DNA of 64,000 bases, from assembly GCF_017654505.1 (NCBI RefSeq), contig NC_054534.1:24537689-24601688 (forward strand), read 5' to 3'. The position numbers were made by a program, and so were the translations under genes. Shown here piece by piece: positions 23,253 to 34,539 of this stretch. This DNA is from Polyodon spathula. Its lineage: Eukaryota > Chordata > Actinopteri > Acipenseriformes > Polyodontidae. The notes below the pieces were generated by a model. The model had not been told where the DNA came from and did no database searches. It saw only the letters and a program-made list of their open reading frames with translations. The number at the start of each line of letters is the position of its first letter. Within the stretch, counting starts at the first letter, position 1.

Positions 23253-24116
23253 TAAGGACCTGTCCACACCGCCTTTAAACTTTCTTAAAAGTGGTAAATA
23301 CTGTTAGAGTCCACACTATGCAACGTTTAATAGTGTACTTGAGAACCAGACTCGAGTCCAGTTCTAAATTAGATCGCATCAGGTAGTGCGGTTTTTAAGA
23401 AGTGTGGACGCTGTAACACTGAACTACATTTTTGTGTATCTTTCAATATCCCAGAATGCTCTGTGATATGTTTGACTAAATACTCAGAACAGGCACCTGA
23501 AGGACTTACTATCAGTGTACACTCTGCAATGAGTATTCGTTTTTATGCTTTTAAAAAAATCTGTCAACATCTCTGTTAAACTGGTGGGGAAAATAACAAA
23601 AGCAGGCAACTGCAAAAAAGTAGGCCTGGGAATGAACAATTCACGTAATTTGTCAGCTCTGTTTGAAATTAAATTAAGGTGACCACAGTTAGGCTCAGGC
23701 AAGATAAAGACGCAGATTGTTTTATAATTAACAGAGTTAAATTAGGAAACAGAATCAGCTCAATTTGTTTAAAGGAACAACACCTGATTAAAAATAAAAC
23801 CTGAAAACTTCAAGCCCTACAAGCAGGCGCGCATGTGTGTGTGTGTTCGCATTTACTCTTCCAAAATACTTGTTTTATTTATTTTTAGCAATATGGAGCA
23901 TAACACATTATTTTAAAATAAACTATCGTGCATGGTGGGATACTATTGTATTCATTTCCACTGTTCATCAACTGTAACCGAACTATTAGAGTGTGGATGC
24001 ATTAAACCTGACTAAACATGAAACGGTATTTCAGTGTAGACGTTCTGAGCTGGATTAATTAAAACATTTCTGAGTACAGTTCTCGAGATCGGTTATGCAG
24101 GGTGGACAGGGCATTA
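23253..24116. mobile_element. Non-autonomous TIR element
   Basis: Left end TAAGGACCTGTCCACACC and right end GGGTGGACAGGGCATTA. The reverse complement of the right end, TAATGCCCTGTCCACCC, matches the left at 14 of 17 positions. A GTCCACAC motif recurs subterminally. Target duplications are not clear, so the superfamily (hAT or PIF/Harbinger-like) is undecided. No transposase is recognisable inside; the minus open frame at 23484-23702 has no domain. Confidence 0.5.
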
Positions 24117-25314
24117 GAAATGAGGTTGCCAATTGCACCACTAGTATTGGAATATTGCAATGAAAAGCTTCTACAATACATATTCTTACAAAACAACAGG
24201 AAACTAACTGGCATGTGATACATAATCTGTTTACTAGACAGTGGGATTACCGTCAATGCAACTATCTGCAGTTGTTGTATAACTACTGGATTACATTTAA
24301 AATGTGTTTTTTTTTTGTTTTCTCAAATTATTCTAGCAGAGCTCATAATGAAGCAGATTTAGATCTGCAGTCACCCCCCTAATACATCATTACTATTAGA
24401 TAATTGCATCTACTGCAGATGTAGATATTTACTTATAAACAGGACATACATGAAAAAAGCAACACTCCTTGTGTTCTGGTTGTTTCACAACCCCTCTGGC
24501 ATCTTTCTTGCCCGACCAAGCAACTCTAGAGTAATCCCCATTGGGAAAACAATGTACCTGTTTACCTAAATGCAGACTTGTTTTTTGTTATGAGTTCACT
24601 GTACTGTATTTTATTGAACGAAAAGCAAAAATTCTTGTCTTTGAAATGGATTGCAACTCTAAAGAAAGCTGACAGCTAATTATCCTAGTTAATTGCAACA
24701 GCGCCATTACTGGATAATGTTGAGACATACATCAAATTGATGTTCGCAAGCAATACATTAATAAATTAATGGATATTCTTTTTTAATTTCCATTCACTGC
24801 GCTGTAATGTCACGTTACAGTATCTGCTGCATGCAATATGGATAATTCATCTTCCAGTAAATGTGTTGTTCTTAAGGTTTCCTACTAGGTCTCAGGTGAC
24901 TCCACTATTGGCTGAATAACCTTGTATTTGTATTTAGGTCACATAGCAGCACATTCCACAACAGATGCTAGTTTGACGTTCAGTTTAGCCCAAACTCTGT
25001 GGGTGGTTGCATCCAGGCTACAACCCCTAACAATGTGATTCAGATGAGTGATGGACAGGGTTCAATATACTACCATTACAGCCACTGTTCAAATGGTCAT
25101 AGTACAGGCTTATTTACACAGCTATTTAAAGGCCCCATGGTTACATTGTTCGGAGCCCTAGACAGGTCATTGATTGGAGAAAAGATTCAAGCAAATTAAC
25201 AAAACTTTTCCCTTGTGAGTGTGACTGTGATTGAGAACCTCGCAGGTAATTGCTGTTCAACCAAGTAAAGCTGCACTCAAGCTTCTTTACTTGCAGTAGA
25301 TCCTTGGTGAATTG
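24117..25314. other. Noncoding, no gene recognised
   Basis: AT-rich intron-like sequence; small open frames at 24059-24256, 24999-25199 and 25141-25335 have no domain, codon or splice-site support. Confidence 0.4.
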
Positions 25315-25322
25315 GTCTAGAC

Positions 25323-25525
25323 CAGGGGTCTCCAACCCTGGTCCTGGAGAGCCCCTCTCCAGCAGGTTTTATAGGTGTCTTTACATCATCATTGAATGAA
25401 AATCTGGAACACCTGTTAATCTTGACTAATTAAGCCAATAACAGGTTCAATTAAGTAACAGAGATTGGTTGAAACGAAAACCAGCAGCCACAGTAGCTCT
25501 CCAGGACCAGGGCTGGAGACCCCTG
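25323..25525. mobile_element. 203-bp hAT-type MITE with perfect 8-bp target duplication
   Basis: Left end CAGGGGTCTCCAACCCTGG, right end CCAGGGCTGGAGACCCCTG: terminal inverted repeats with one mismatch. The flanks carry GTCTAGAC on both sides (25315-25322 and 25526-25533), an exact 8-bp duplication that is itself a palindrome. Small size, hAT-like CAGGGG ends and no coding capacity define a miniature element mobilised in trans. Confidence 0.92.
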
Positions 25526-25533
25526 GTCTAGAC

Positions 25534-27769
25534 TAAACACCTCTGCAGGAGGCAGAGAAAAGAAAAAGGTTAACACAGCCATTACATACCTCAGTGTGCA
25601 CATTTATTAGAATCTGTCACAAGACTAAAAACCTCAAACACCAACATGCAGTACACTGTAGAACCTCAAAATTACAAACCCCACACTAGTCAAACACACT
25701 AGTTGAAACTAGAGGTAAAAAATATGAAGACAAATGTACAGGAAATGGGCAGATGCCTTTTATATCCTGCCAAATTCAGATACTTTCAATACAACAGATT
25801 ATTCAAACTATCAAAATTCATTATGCAAGTTTCATTGCAACTGCACAAGCTTTGCATATACTGTATGTGAAATACAGACAGGGCAGCTCCATATAAAGTA
25901 TCCCCACATAGGCATAATAATTTATCCTAAAGAATATCTTTATCAAGTTTTATTACAATAGGATAAGCGGTTCTCGAGATTGGCGCAGAAAGCACAGAAA
26001 GTTGGACAGACAGACTGGCAGCCTCTTCATTCCCCTAGATTGACATGCTCAAGAGTCAAGAGATAATCATAAATACCATATGACAAGAGGGTCTCTAGTT
26101 ATATGAAAAACTATAACTTGCGAGATAAAATGTGATTCTGTTATTGTGATTTCAAACTTTCCGTCACCAATTTTGGTAGCACACATTGTACAAACACCTT
26201 CAGTAGTCAAGGGGTCAAAAAGATCCATTCAACTAGGATTGGTACACTCCAATAAGTAATGGTACACTAAGGTATGGTTAAAAAAAAAAAAAAAAAAGAA
26301 ATGGACAGTGGTTAACACATATTTACTGAATAGTACATTTCTGGAAGGGGGAGGTCGTTCCTTTTGAGGAATCAAAAGCCTGTCATTCAGTACATTTCTT
26401 GTATGACAGCTCGGCAGTTCAGAGCAAAAGATGAATGTACAGCTCAACAATGCAAGCTGAAAGTATTGTACATCTGGAAAGCTGATTACCAAACTAAGAG
26501 AGAAATTACTTTGAAATCCCACAAGAAACCATTGCTGGTTCTGTAGTAATTTCCTGCATACTTAATTCATGAAGGATCAGATGGTGGTTGCATTATACTG
26601 AAAAGTAAACTCATTTAATCAGGAGGATTTCACAAGCAGGTGGCTGATATAAAGAGAGTAAATGCTTTACTTGAGGTAAAAAGAAGGAGATAGATCAGAG
26701 ATGTTTTATTATACTTCAGTTAAGGTCAATGTTCAGTCAACTGACATTTTGAAATACAGATTATCCTTTGAAGCATTTAAGATCTAATTATAACTTGCCA
26801 ATGTACAGGCTAAACTCATTACAGAACACAGATTATATCTGTCTGACCCCAGTGCAGGGAGTTAGTCCAGTAGTCTGCCACTTACTAGTTTTTGTATCAT
26901 GACTGAAAGAGGTTACCACAGTATTCCTAACCATGACCAAAACATGTCTGACCTGGTGAAGTACATAAAAGGAAGTACAGAACAGGAGAGAGTATTAGTC
27001 AATATGTTTTGGGTGGATGAATATGCTGCTGTGTGACAGAATTAACTTTTTTATTTTTAAATAAGCACCCCTTTGCAACCGGTCCTCTTCTCTGTCACAC
27101 TAAGACTCACTTATGTTCACTACACCTTTTCAATAGTATTAATGGTGAGGGAATTTTATTTTAAATATTGGAAGCCCAAAACATTAATTACTGAACACAT
27201 TTCAAAAGCTTTTCTCTGACTAAGATAGGTTTTTTTTTTTTTTTTTTTTTTAATCTTTTCTTGAATCAACCCCCCCCCCCTCCCCACATGTTGCAGCGGA
27301 TATTGTGAAGCGTGCCACTGTGAACGGCAGACCTTGCGGTTTGATGTATTCTCAAGTCTAAATATCATCATCCCTGGGATGACAATAGTCTTTGGACCAA
27401 AGGACTGCCAAGTATGCTCAGGCATGCAGAGAAACCCAGATGCTATCCCCAGTCTTGCAGGGGCAATCCCCAAACAGACAGGCCTGTACTAAAAGAAATA
27501 CCCATAAATATTGCAGGAGGAAATACTGCGTGGGTGTTACCGAGGGAACAGGCGACTTGGCTGCCAAATTCATGGACAAAGAAATACCGTCGTGGAGTTT
27601 TGAAAAGTGTCGTAATGCTTTTTACTCACAGAATTTAAACTTGAGCATATTTACTGAAATATGAAACGAAAATACAGATCAAAGAATCATGAATCAAGTT
27701 TTCAGAATGAAACTAGACACACTGTCAAAATGAAAACATTACAGTTAGTATCGAGTATGACTTCTCTGA
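25534..27769. other. Noncoding, no gene recognised
   Basis: AT-rich; poly(A) at 26280-26297, poly(T) at 27231-27252 and a short poly(C) near 27270. Open frames here (26229-26522, 27156-27473, 27392-27664) run through homopolymers and show no domains. Confidence 0.4.
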
Positions 27770-27862
27770 GCATTAATATAATCCTAGCAGCATTGACGCA
27801 CAGAACTGATCAGCCTCTGGACAGACTGCTGTGGGATGTTCCGCCACTCCTCCTGTGCAGAG
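27770..27862 (-). mobile_element. Tc1-like transposase C-terminal relic
   Basis: Minus-strand translation of about 27780-27860 gives PANSAQEEWRNIPQQSVQRL followed by ISSVRQCC. A tryptophan, then IPQ, then a helix ending in an Arg-rich CxC-type motif is the usual end of Tc1/mariner transposases. No complete element or inverted repeats could be delimited; the rest has decayed. Confidence 0.5.
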
Positions 27863-29386
27863 TTGGCTGGTTGTGGTTATCTACTGTGGATGGCACTGGT
27901 GATTTGGTCTCACAGATGTTCTATTGGCCACGCTTCAGGAGAAAAAGCTGGTCACGTCAAGACCTCGACATTGTTTTCTTGAAGTCGTGCAATTGTAATC
28001 ACTATTCTTGCATTAATTAAAATCATGTATTTTCGAATGGATATTTACAGACTCTTAATCAACTAATTTTGACAAGTTTAACTCAACTCAAATACCAAAC
28101 ACTGAGCACCTGGCCTTTTTTTAAAAATCACATGACTTGAGCTCAGTATTTTGTTATCCCAAGGAACAATACTACTCAAACAATCAACAAACCTATCTGC
28201 TCACTATTTAAAATGTAAATAATATTATATATGTGCCCAATGAGCTATTGATGTAAAACGTAGACTGATGTGTTTTCACCGTGCATCGGTATACATATAA
28301 CAAAACACAACAATAAAATACTAATGACAAAAAACAACAAGATTCAAATGAATAAAGAACAATTAATAGTGGGCCGCAGCACCTAATGCAGCTGAACAGG
28401 TGGGCCTCAGGCCTCAAGTTTTTGCTATAGATTACTATTCTTCATCCAAACATTCTTGTTCAACACAACAGCTGATTTTATTTATTTATTTTTGTACCAA
28501 CTTGCTGCAAACCATGCAATATTAAGAACAGTTTCTGTTTTTACATTAACCCCCCCTACATGTGGGCCCTTATCCTTGTTTTTTTTTATCGTTCATACAT
28601 ATATTTGATACTATTCTATACATTGTGTTCATATAAACTTGATTTGCCTTATAACCTTTTTACTTTCTGCAATATCAGATCAGATTGCTGATGCCAGGAA
28701 CTAATGGGTAGGCGTGGACCACTTCTATGCACAATGAAATAAATTAGTTGGTGAGGATGTGGTTTCATGTTATGTGCTACTACTTGACTTACATAAACTG
28801 TGATACTGTATTCAGTTGTTCTAAAAGTATATAGACTATTTTGTAGCAGTATTCAAAGCTCCTCCAGAACAGAGAACTGTGACTGGTGATCACACTCATC
28901 CAATCAACACTCATCCAGTAAGATACACAGCTCTCTCCCAGACCTTTTGTTTTGGTTGAATCCACTGATACAGGTTTTCACAGAGTAGAATTAGTGATAG
29001 CACTAGGAGCTCACTGTTGGAGGCAACTCTGATTTATTGCACTTGTAATGTCTTATGACACTGTGCACTCAAATGTCACTGTTTAACTCAGCTGGCATCA
29101 TTCAACCAATAATAACAAGTACAAACCAATGACTTGTTCCAGGCTCAATAGTATCATAGTTTGTGTATCACACGGACAGCCAGTAGAAAAGAAGGGGCGA
29201 AAAAGATGCCCACCTTTATTGTAAGATCTTTACTATCTACAAACCAAAAAAGTCCATTCAACACAATATGCTGCTATTTTAAGTGAAGGATACAGTTCGA
29301 TTTCCATACTGTAACATACTGCAGCATTAAATCAATGAGAAACATCTAATTATACTGCATAATTAAAGCAGTATGAATATGAACTC

Positions 29387-29441
<55 letters not shown>

Positions 29442-29611
29442 GTGCTGGGACAAATATCCGAATATTCAAACGAATATTTCGGATACAAAAATCAGATGTT
29501 CGTATTCGCTACAAATAACAAAAATACCTTGCACTTATTTACCGTCTCACCAGAATTTGCGCGACAGTTTCAAAAAATGGCAAATGAAAAAGAGCTCTGT
29601 GTGATATGTGA

Positions 29612-29664
<53 letters not shown>

Positions 29665-32289
29665 GAGAACCAAAACGGTTAACTTTTTACCCCCTTCACT
29701 TTACAACGCCATTTCCATGTTTGTTTTATTGGAAGTGTTTAAAGTTGAATTTCAGTTTTTGTTTGCTTGTTTAGCTACAAAAATGCACTAGTAAATCTCA
29801 TGTTATTACGTTATGAAAACTTGTCGATGGTCACGGTTTACTGTGAAGAAACGGCAATGGCAAGGAATGAAAACAAAGAAAAAATTAAATGCGTCAACTT
29901 TATGTATTATTTATTTCGCTAATAAACAAAACAATGTTTAACTTGAACTGTTTTTTGGCATCCTTTGTTTTGTAGTTATTGTAAAATAGCACAGACATAA
30001 CTATCCTGAGCACATCATTTGATCAGTGCTGCGAGCTTCCTTTTAACCCACCAGAGGATTGCGTTACTCATTAACTCATATCTGCACTGAAAGAATGAAC
30101 TGATTCCATCACTGCAGCTGGATGGAGGTAACCCATCTGTGCAGGTAAATGGCCTAAAACTGAGGATTCATGTGTCAGAATATGAAATACTCTAAGCAGT
30201 ATTTATGGTACCTAGAAGAGCAAGAACCTGTTAAGTTCAATTAGAAATATGTCTAGTTATGGCTAGAAGTTGCACTGATGACTTCAATTGTTAAGTTGCT
30301 TCTGCTAACAAAATCAGAATCAAAAACATACTGACTAGTTTACCATGGCTGCACTCTCAGAGCTACTGTAATTATATGCATGTTTCAACACCAAGGAGTT
30401 GGTTTCTTAGTTTACACACTCCCACAATGCTGTGTCTATTTGAGACCTAAGGCAAATGGTATTTAAGGTCACTATCGTTTTTGTATGTATTTTTAATTTT
30501 TTTTTTTTTTTCAGGGACCACATAATTTTATGTAAAGACAAGTATGAAGTTTAATGGATCCATGAACAAACTGCACAATAATTAATGCACTTTCCCATCT
30601 AATGGGTGTTAACAAGAAAATCCATGGACATGAGTTCATTTATTAATTCTCATGTTTGTTTGTTTTTTAATCAAATGCGTGAACTCAGCACAGAAATGGG
30701 ATGCAAATGTTTGCTAATCTATGCTAATGAAAACAACTGTGTCGAAGCAAGACAGCAGTAGAGTATGCAATGCAGTCGCTGGAGGGGACACCGTGTCTGA
30801 GCATGAGTGGCACAATCTTCAGAAACCACTATTATACCACACAGGTGTATCAGACTATTTAGTATCTTTGTAAGGAAGTATAAAGAATGGAATAAGCAAA
30901 GAAAGCTACAGTAAGTCTGGTTTCACACGCCACAGTCAACACTGACCTTAGACTACCTAATGTTACCTTAGGTAAGCCAGGCCAAAATCTGTGAAACCAC
31001 CCAGTAGAAGGACTGTTTGGGGGTATTGAAAAATATGTTTGTATTGTAAAACTGTATTTACCGGTTACAGTTTGAAGGCACATCCTGCTTCTTAAAATAT
31101 TTTAAATGTTGTTAGATTTGAAGCCTGTGTATTGTATTTTAAATTGAAGCAGTAATGTGTTACAGAGTTTCAAAATCCAGGAGATAGAATTACTGACACA
31201 TATTGTTTCAGCATAAACCCCAAAGGGTCCGGCGTGTCTGCAGTGTGTCCAATGGGATCCAACCCATTTTCACCCGGAGAAATTTATTTCAGCAAAAACA
31301 CTAAGCGAAAGAAAAATGGAATGAGTAAATAACGCATCAAAAATGCATCCAATTTTCATAGTAAATGTACCAATATTGAATTATTTGGAGGCTTCAATGA
31401 TTCTATTTAAATGTACTTACATTACAGACACATTCTTAAATCTTACTTCACACATTTTCCTACAGTGCAACATAGACACCGAAGTGTATTTAAACTGTCA
31501 AACTTAATTCTAACGCAGTGCATGCAGAACACCATGAAAGGAGACTGTGTAGCACATGGGTTTAAAACTTTAGCTTTTCATGTCTGGGGATCTTTAAATC
31601 CAGGTTGTCACAAATTAAATGAGTTTGATGACTTCAAGGTACAGCGTACGCTAGGTTTTCATGTGCCACTGAATTGAAAGTTCTTTGTAATCATCCCTGT
31701 TCATTTCCATCCAGACCCAGATAAAAACAGTTTGAATGGGGGCTCCACCAGCCACAGTTAGGATTGCAGGATGGCAGAAATCGATCTCTCCATCTCACTT
31801 TGATATAGGAAGTGACCAAAGACCATCCAAAGGCAATGAGAAGTAGTTTGTTAAAAGCCTAAAATATCATCAACAAACATGTTGGCAGAATGGAGGACTG
31901 ACAACACACTTGACTACTGGGGCAATACTGGGTAAGTGAACAGGAACAATATAAAAATGTTATATATTCAGGGGATTGATGACCAGCGTGAAATGGCCAG
32001 TTGCAGGTTATAGTGTAAGAATGATATGCATGAAATTATAGGGTACTGGGTTTAACAAGTTTCATTGAGCAGATAAAAATACTAAATTGCTTCGCCTGTT
32101 AGTTCCCCCGAGGCTCAAATTTTAGGGCATTCACACAATTCTGCACATATGAATTTCACTAGGAAGTTACTAATAGGTGAAATGGTGGCTGTATCGGTAC
32201 AGAAATGATAGACAAAGAGAAGGTGAGGTGGTGCCTTTTATTGGACTAACTAAACAATAATTAATCAGTACAGGTCTATAAATACACTA
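27863..32289. other. Noncoding, with microsatellites
   Basis: AT-rich. Contains (AAT)n at 29391-29433 and (TA)n at 29613-29661. Sequence at 29440-29520 (GTGCTGGGACAAATATCC, then Phe/Tyr-rich ATTCGAATA-type repeats) resembles the terminus of a fish DNA transposon, and a related end in reverse orientation may be at about 45808-45845. No exon supported. Confidence 0.35.
29613..29661. repeat. (TA)n microsatellite
   Basis: About 24 uninterrupted TA units. Confidence 0.95.
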
Positions 32290-33586
32290 TGTAACACAAT
32301 TTTTGTTCCTGGGTAGTAAGTGTTATTTCCTAATTGCTTATGCCTCAAAAGTATAGAAAATGGCTATTATTCCCCACAAACTTTGCTTTTGTGACCAGGA
32401 CAGTGATATTTTGAAATTTACCTATTTTCAATGAGAAAATTGTCTTTTCGTTCACATAAAGTCAGAAAAAAACAACATATGAATCCAAATTAACATGTAT
32501 TTATACTAAAGTAATACAAAAATGACTACAAAAGATTTAGATGTGAGTAGTTTTTCGAGATTTACGATTATACTGTAAATCACTTTCACGAATCAGCCCC
32601 CAAATGTAGTCTCCCACCGTGTTCTCGTTATACTGTCCTTGGCAGCGGCGTTCAAAGTCCAGTATATCCTGGTGGAAGCGCTCGCCTTGCTCCTCTGAGT
32701 ACGCTCCCATGTTCTCCTTGAATTTATCAAGATGAGCATCAAGGATATGGACTTTGAGGGACATCCTACAGCCCATTGTGCCGTAGTTCTTCACCAGAGT
32801 CTCAACCAGCTCCACATAGTTTTCGGCCTTGTGATTGCCCAGGAAGCCCCGAACCACTGCGACAAAGCTGTTCCAAGCCGCTTTCTCCTTACTAGTGAGC
32901 TTCTTGGGGAATTCATTGCACTCCAGGATTTTCTTTATCTGTGGTCCGACGAAGACTCAGGCTTTGACCTTTGCCTAAGACAGCTTAGGGAAGAAGTCTT
33001 GAAGGTACTTGAGGCTGCCGACTCCTTATCTAGAGCTCTGACAAATTGTTTCATAAGGCCCAATTTGATGTGCAGTGGTGGCATCAGCACCTTCCAGGGG
33101 TCCACCAGTGGCTCCCACTTGGCATTGTTCCTCCCCACAGAGAACTCGGTCCACTGTTGCCAGTCCCGCCTGTGGTAGTGCGCCTTGGTGTCCCTGCTGT
33201 CCCAAAGGCAAAGATAGCAGGGAAACTTGGGAAAACCGTCTTGGAGACCCATCAGGAATGCTACCACTGCAGCCTCCTGATGCCATCTAAGAAAAATGTG
33301 TATCTACTTAGGCAGCTGGAACTAAACTGAACTGGTGGGCTTAAGGCCCCTGTATTTATACTACTATTTATATTACTGGAAAGTTCTAGAAGTTACTCCA
33401 AGTTTGCTCAGCACTGAATCTATCTGGAATGTTCTGGAAAATAGGTAAATTTCAAAATATCACTGTCCTGGTCACAAAAGCAAAGTTTGTGGGGAATAAT
33501 AGCCATTTTCTATACTTGTGAGGCATAAGCAATTAGGAAATAACACTTACTACCCAGGAACAAAAAAAACAAAAAAAATTGTTACA
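32290..33586 (-). mobile_element. DNA transposon with about 140-bp terminal inverted repeats
   Basis: The left arm 32290-32429 (TGTAACACAATTTTTGTTCC...GAAATTTACCTATTTTC) is mirrored by 33437-33586 with very few differences; the right arm is about 10 bp longer through extra A residues near the tip. Between the arms lies a decayed transposase-type gene on the minus strand. No convincing target duplication is visible next to the arms. The long arms plus the gene make this a relic of an autonomous family, internally shortened. Confidence 0.88.
32537..33267 (-). pseudogene. Decayed transposase of the long-TIR element
   Basis: Minus-strand reading begins MVAFLMGLQDGFPKFPCYLC, with CxxC and the motif PPLHIKLGLMKQFVRALDK; a second frame (32537-32857) continues with VRGFLGNHKAENYVELVE and GERFHQDI. 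These motifs are familiar from a transposon-borne protein present in many fish, insects and cnidarians, usually left unnamed. The frames are separated by a frameshift near 33020 and at least one stop near 32990. The N-terminal half is missing, so this copy is not functional. I cannot name the superfamily with confidence. Confidence 0.7.
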
Positions 33587-33831
33587 CGGCGATATCAACA
33601 GATCATTGTTGAAAGCTCTCAGTTTCTATAATTTTGTCTGTAGCCAGTGTTAAAAGTAGTCATGCACCAACCCCCCCCCCCCCCATAAAATCATAAAACA
33701 AGAGACAGCAAGTGCTTCAAATACACCATGCATCACCCACCTATACTGTTACATTGAAAGTGTTTGACAGTTCTACCTTCTGCAATTTACTCTTTCAATA
33801 GAGATTGAGATCTCCTCAGGGAAAGTATGTG

Positions 33832-34122
33832 CAGGACTGTCAAACTCCAGTCCTCGAGGGCCGCAGGGTCTTCTGATTTTCATTCCAAATTAAGCTCTCA
33901 ATTAACATAACTGATCTAATTATTTGTTCAATTTGACACATTTAATATTTTTCAAGGTCTTTTACAGTTGACAGTTTTAAAAATACACTTGATTCAAGGT
34001 ACACTACCTATGAAACATTCTGAGGCCTGATGAGAAGTGTTAAATGTGTCCAGTTAATCGCTCGGGTGGAACGAAAGCCAGAAGACACTGCGGCCCTCCA
34101 GGAACTGAGTTTGACACCCCTG
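33832..34122. mobile_element. hAT-type MITE, aged
   Basis: Left end CAGGACTGTCAAACTCCAG and right end CTGAGTTTGACACCCCTG are inverted repeats continuing inward (TCCTCGAGGGCCGCAG opposite CTGCGGCCCTCCAGGA). The flanking 8-mers do not match, so the target duplication has decayed or an end is altered. Related in style to the MITEs at 25323 and 34339. Confidence 0.75.
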
Positions 34123-34338
34123 CTTTAAAGTTACTGACCAAGCCTGGCTAAACGGGACTTCACACTGTTTCACACAGCTCTGGTATTTCCTCCTTAGGAA
34201 GGCATTGATTACATTTACCAACAATTTTGTATATTTAAGAACAACCAAGGTTGATATAAATACAATATTAACATGGATTAAAAAAAAAAAATACAAACAT
34301 ATTGGCTTCTAAATTAGTTTATCACTCAGGTTTTAGTG

Positions 34339-34531
34339 CAGAGGTGCCCAATCCTGGTCCTGGAGGGCTGGTGTCTCCTGCCTTTTGTTCCAACTGACCC
34401 GTAAATTAGTTAATTGGGCCAATCAAGCACTTATTAGAAGCTTAATTGGTCCAATTAAGCAATTTAGTGTACAGTTGGAACAAAAACCAGGAGGGACACC
34501 GGTACACCAGGACCAGGATTGGGCACTGCTG
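34339..34531. mobile_element. 193-bp hAT-type MITE with perfect 8-bp target duplication
   Basis: Left end CAGAGGTGCCCAATCCTGG, right end CCAGGATTGGGCACTGCTG, a near-perfect inverted repeat. TTTTAGTG flanks both sides (34331-34338 and 34532-34539). Non-coding, miniature, hAT-type. Confidence 0.92.
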
Positions 34532-34539
34532 TTTTAGTG

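Noticed and set aside
33665..33686. Poly(C) run, and similar poly(C)/poly(G) near 27270 and 60007, as possible quadruplex sites
   Set aside because: Single short homopolymers without the spaced G-tracts of a convincing quadruplex motif.
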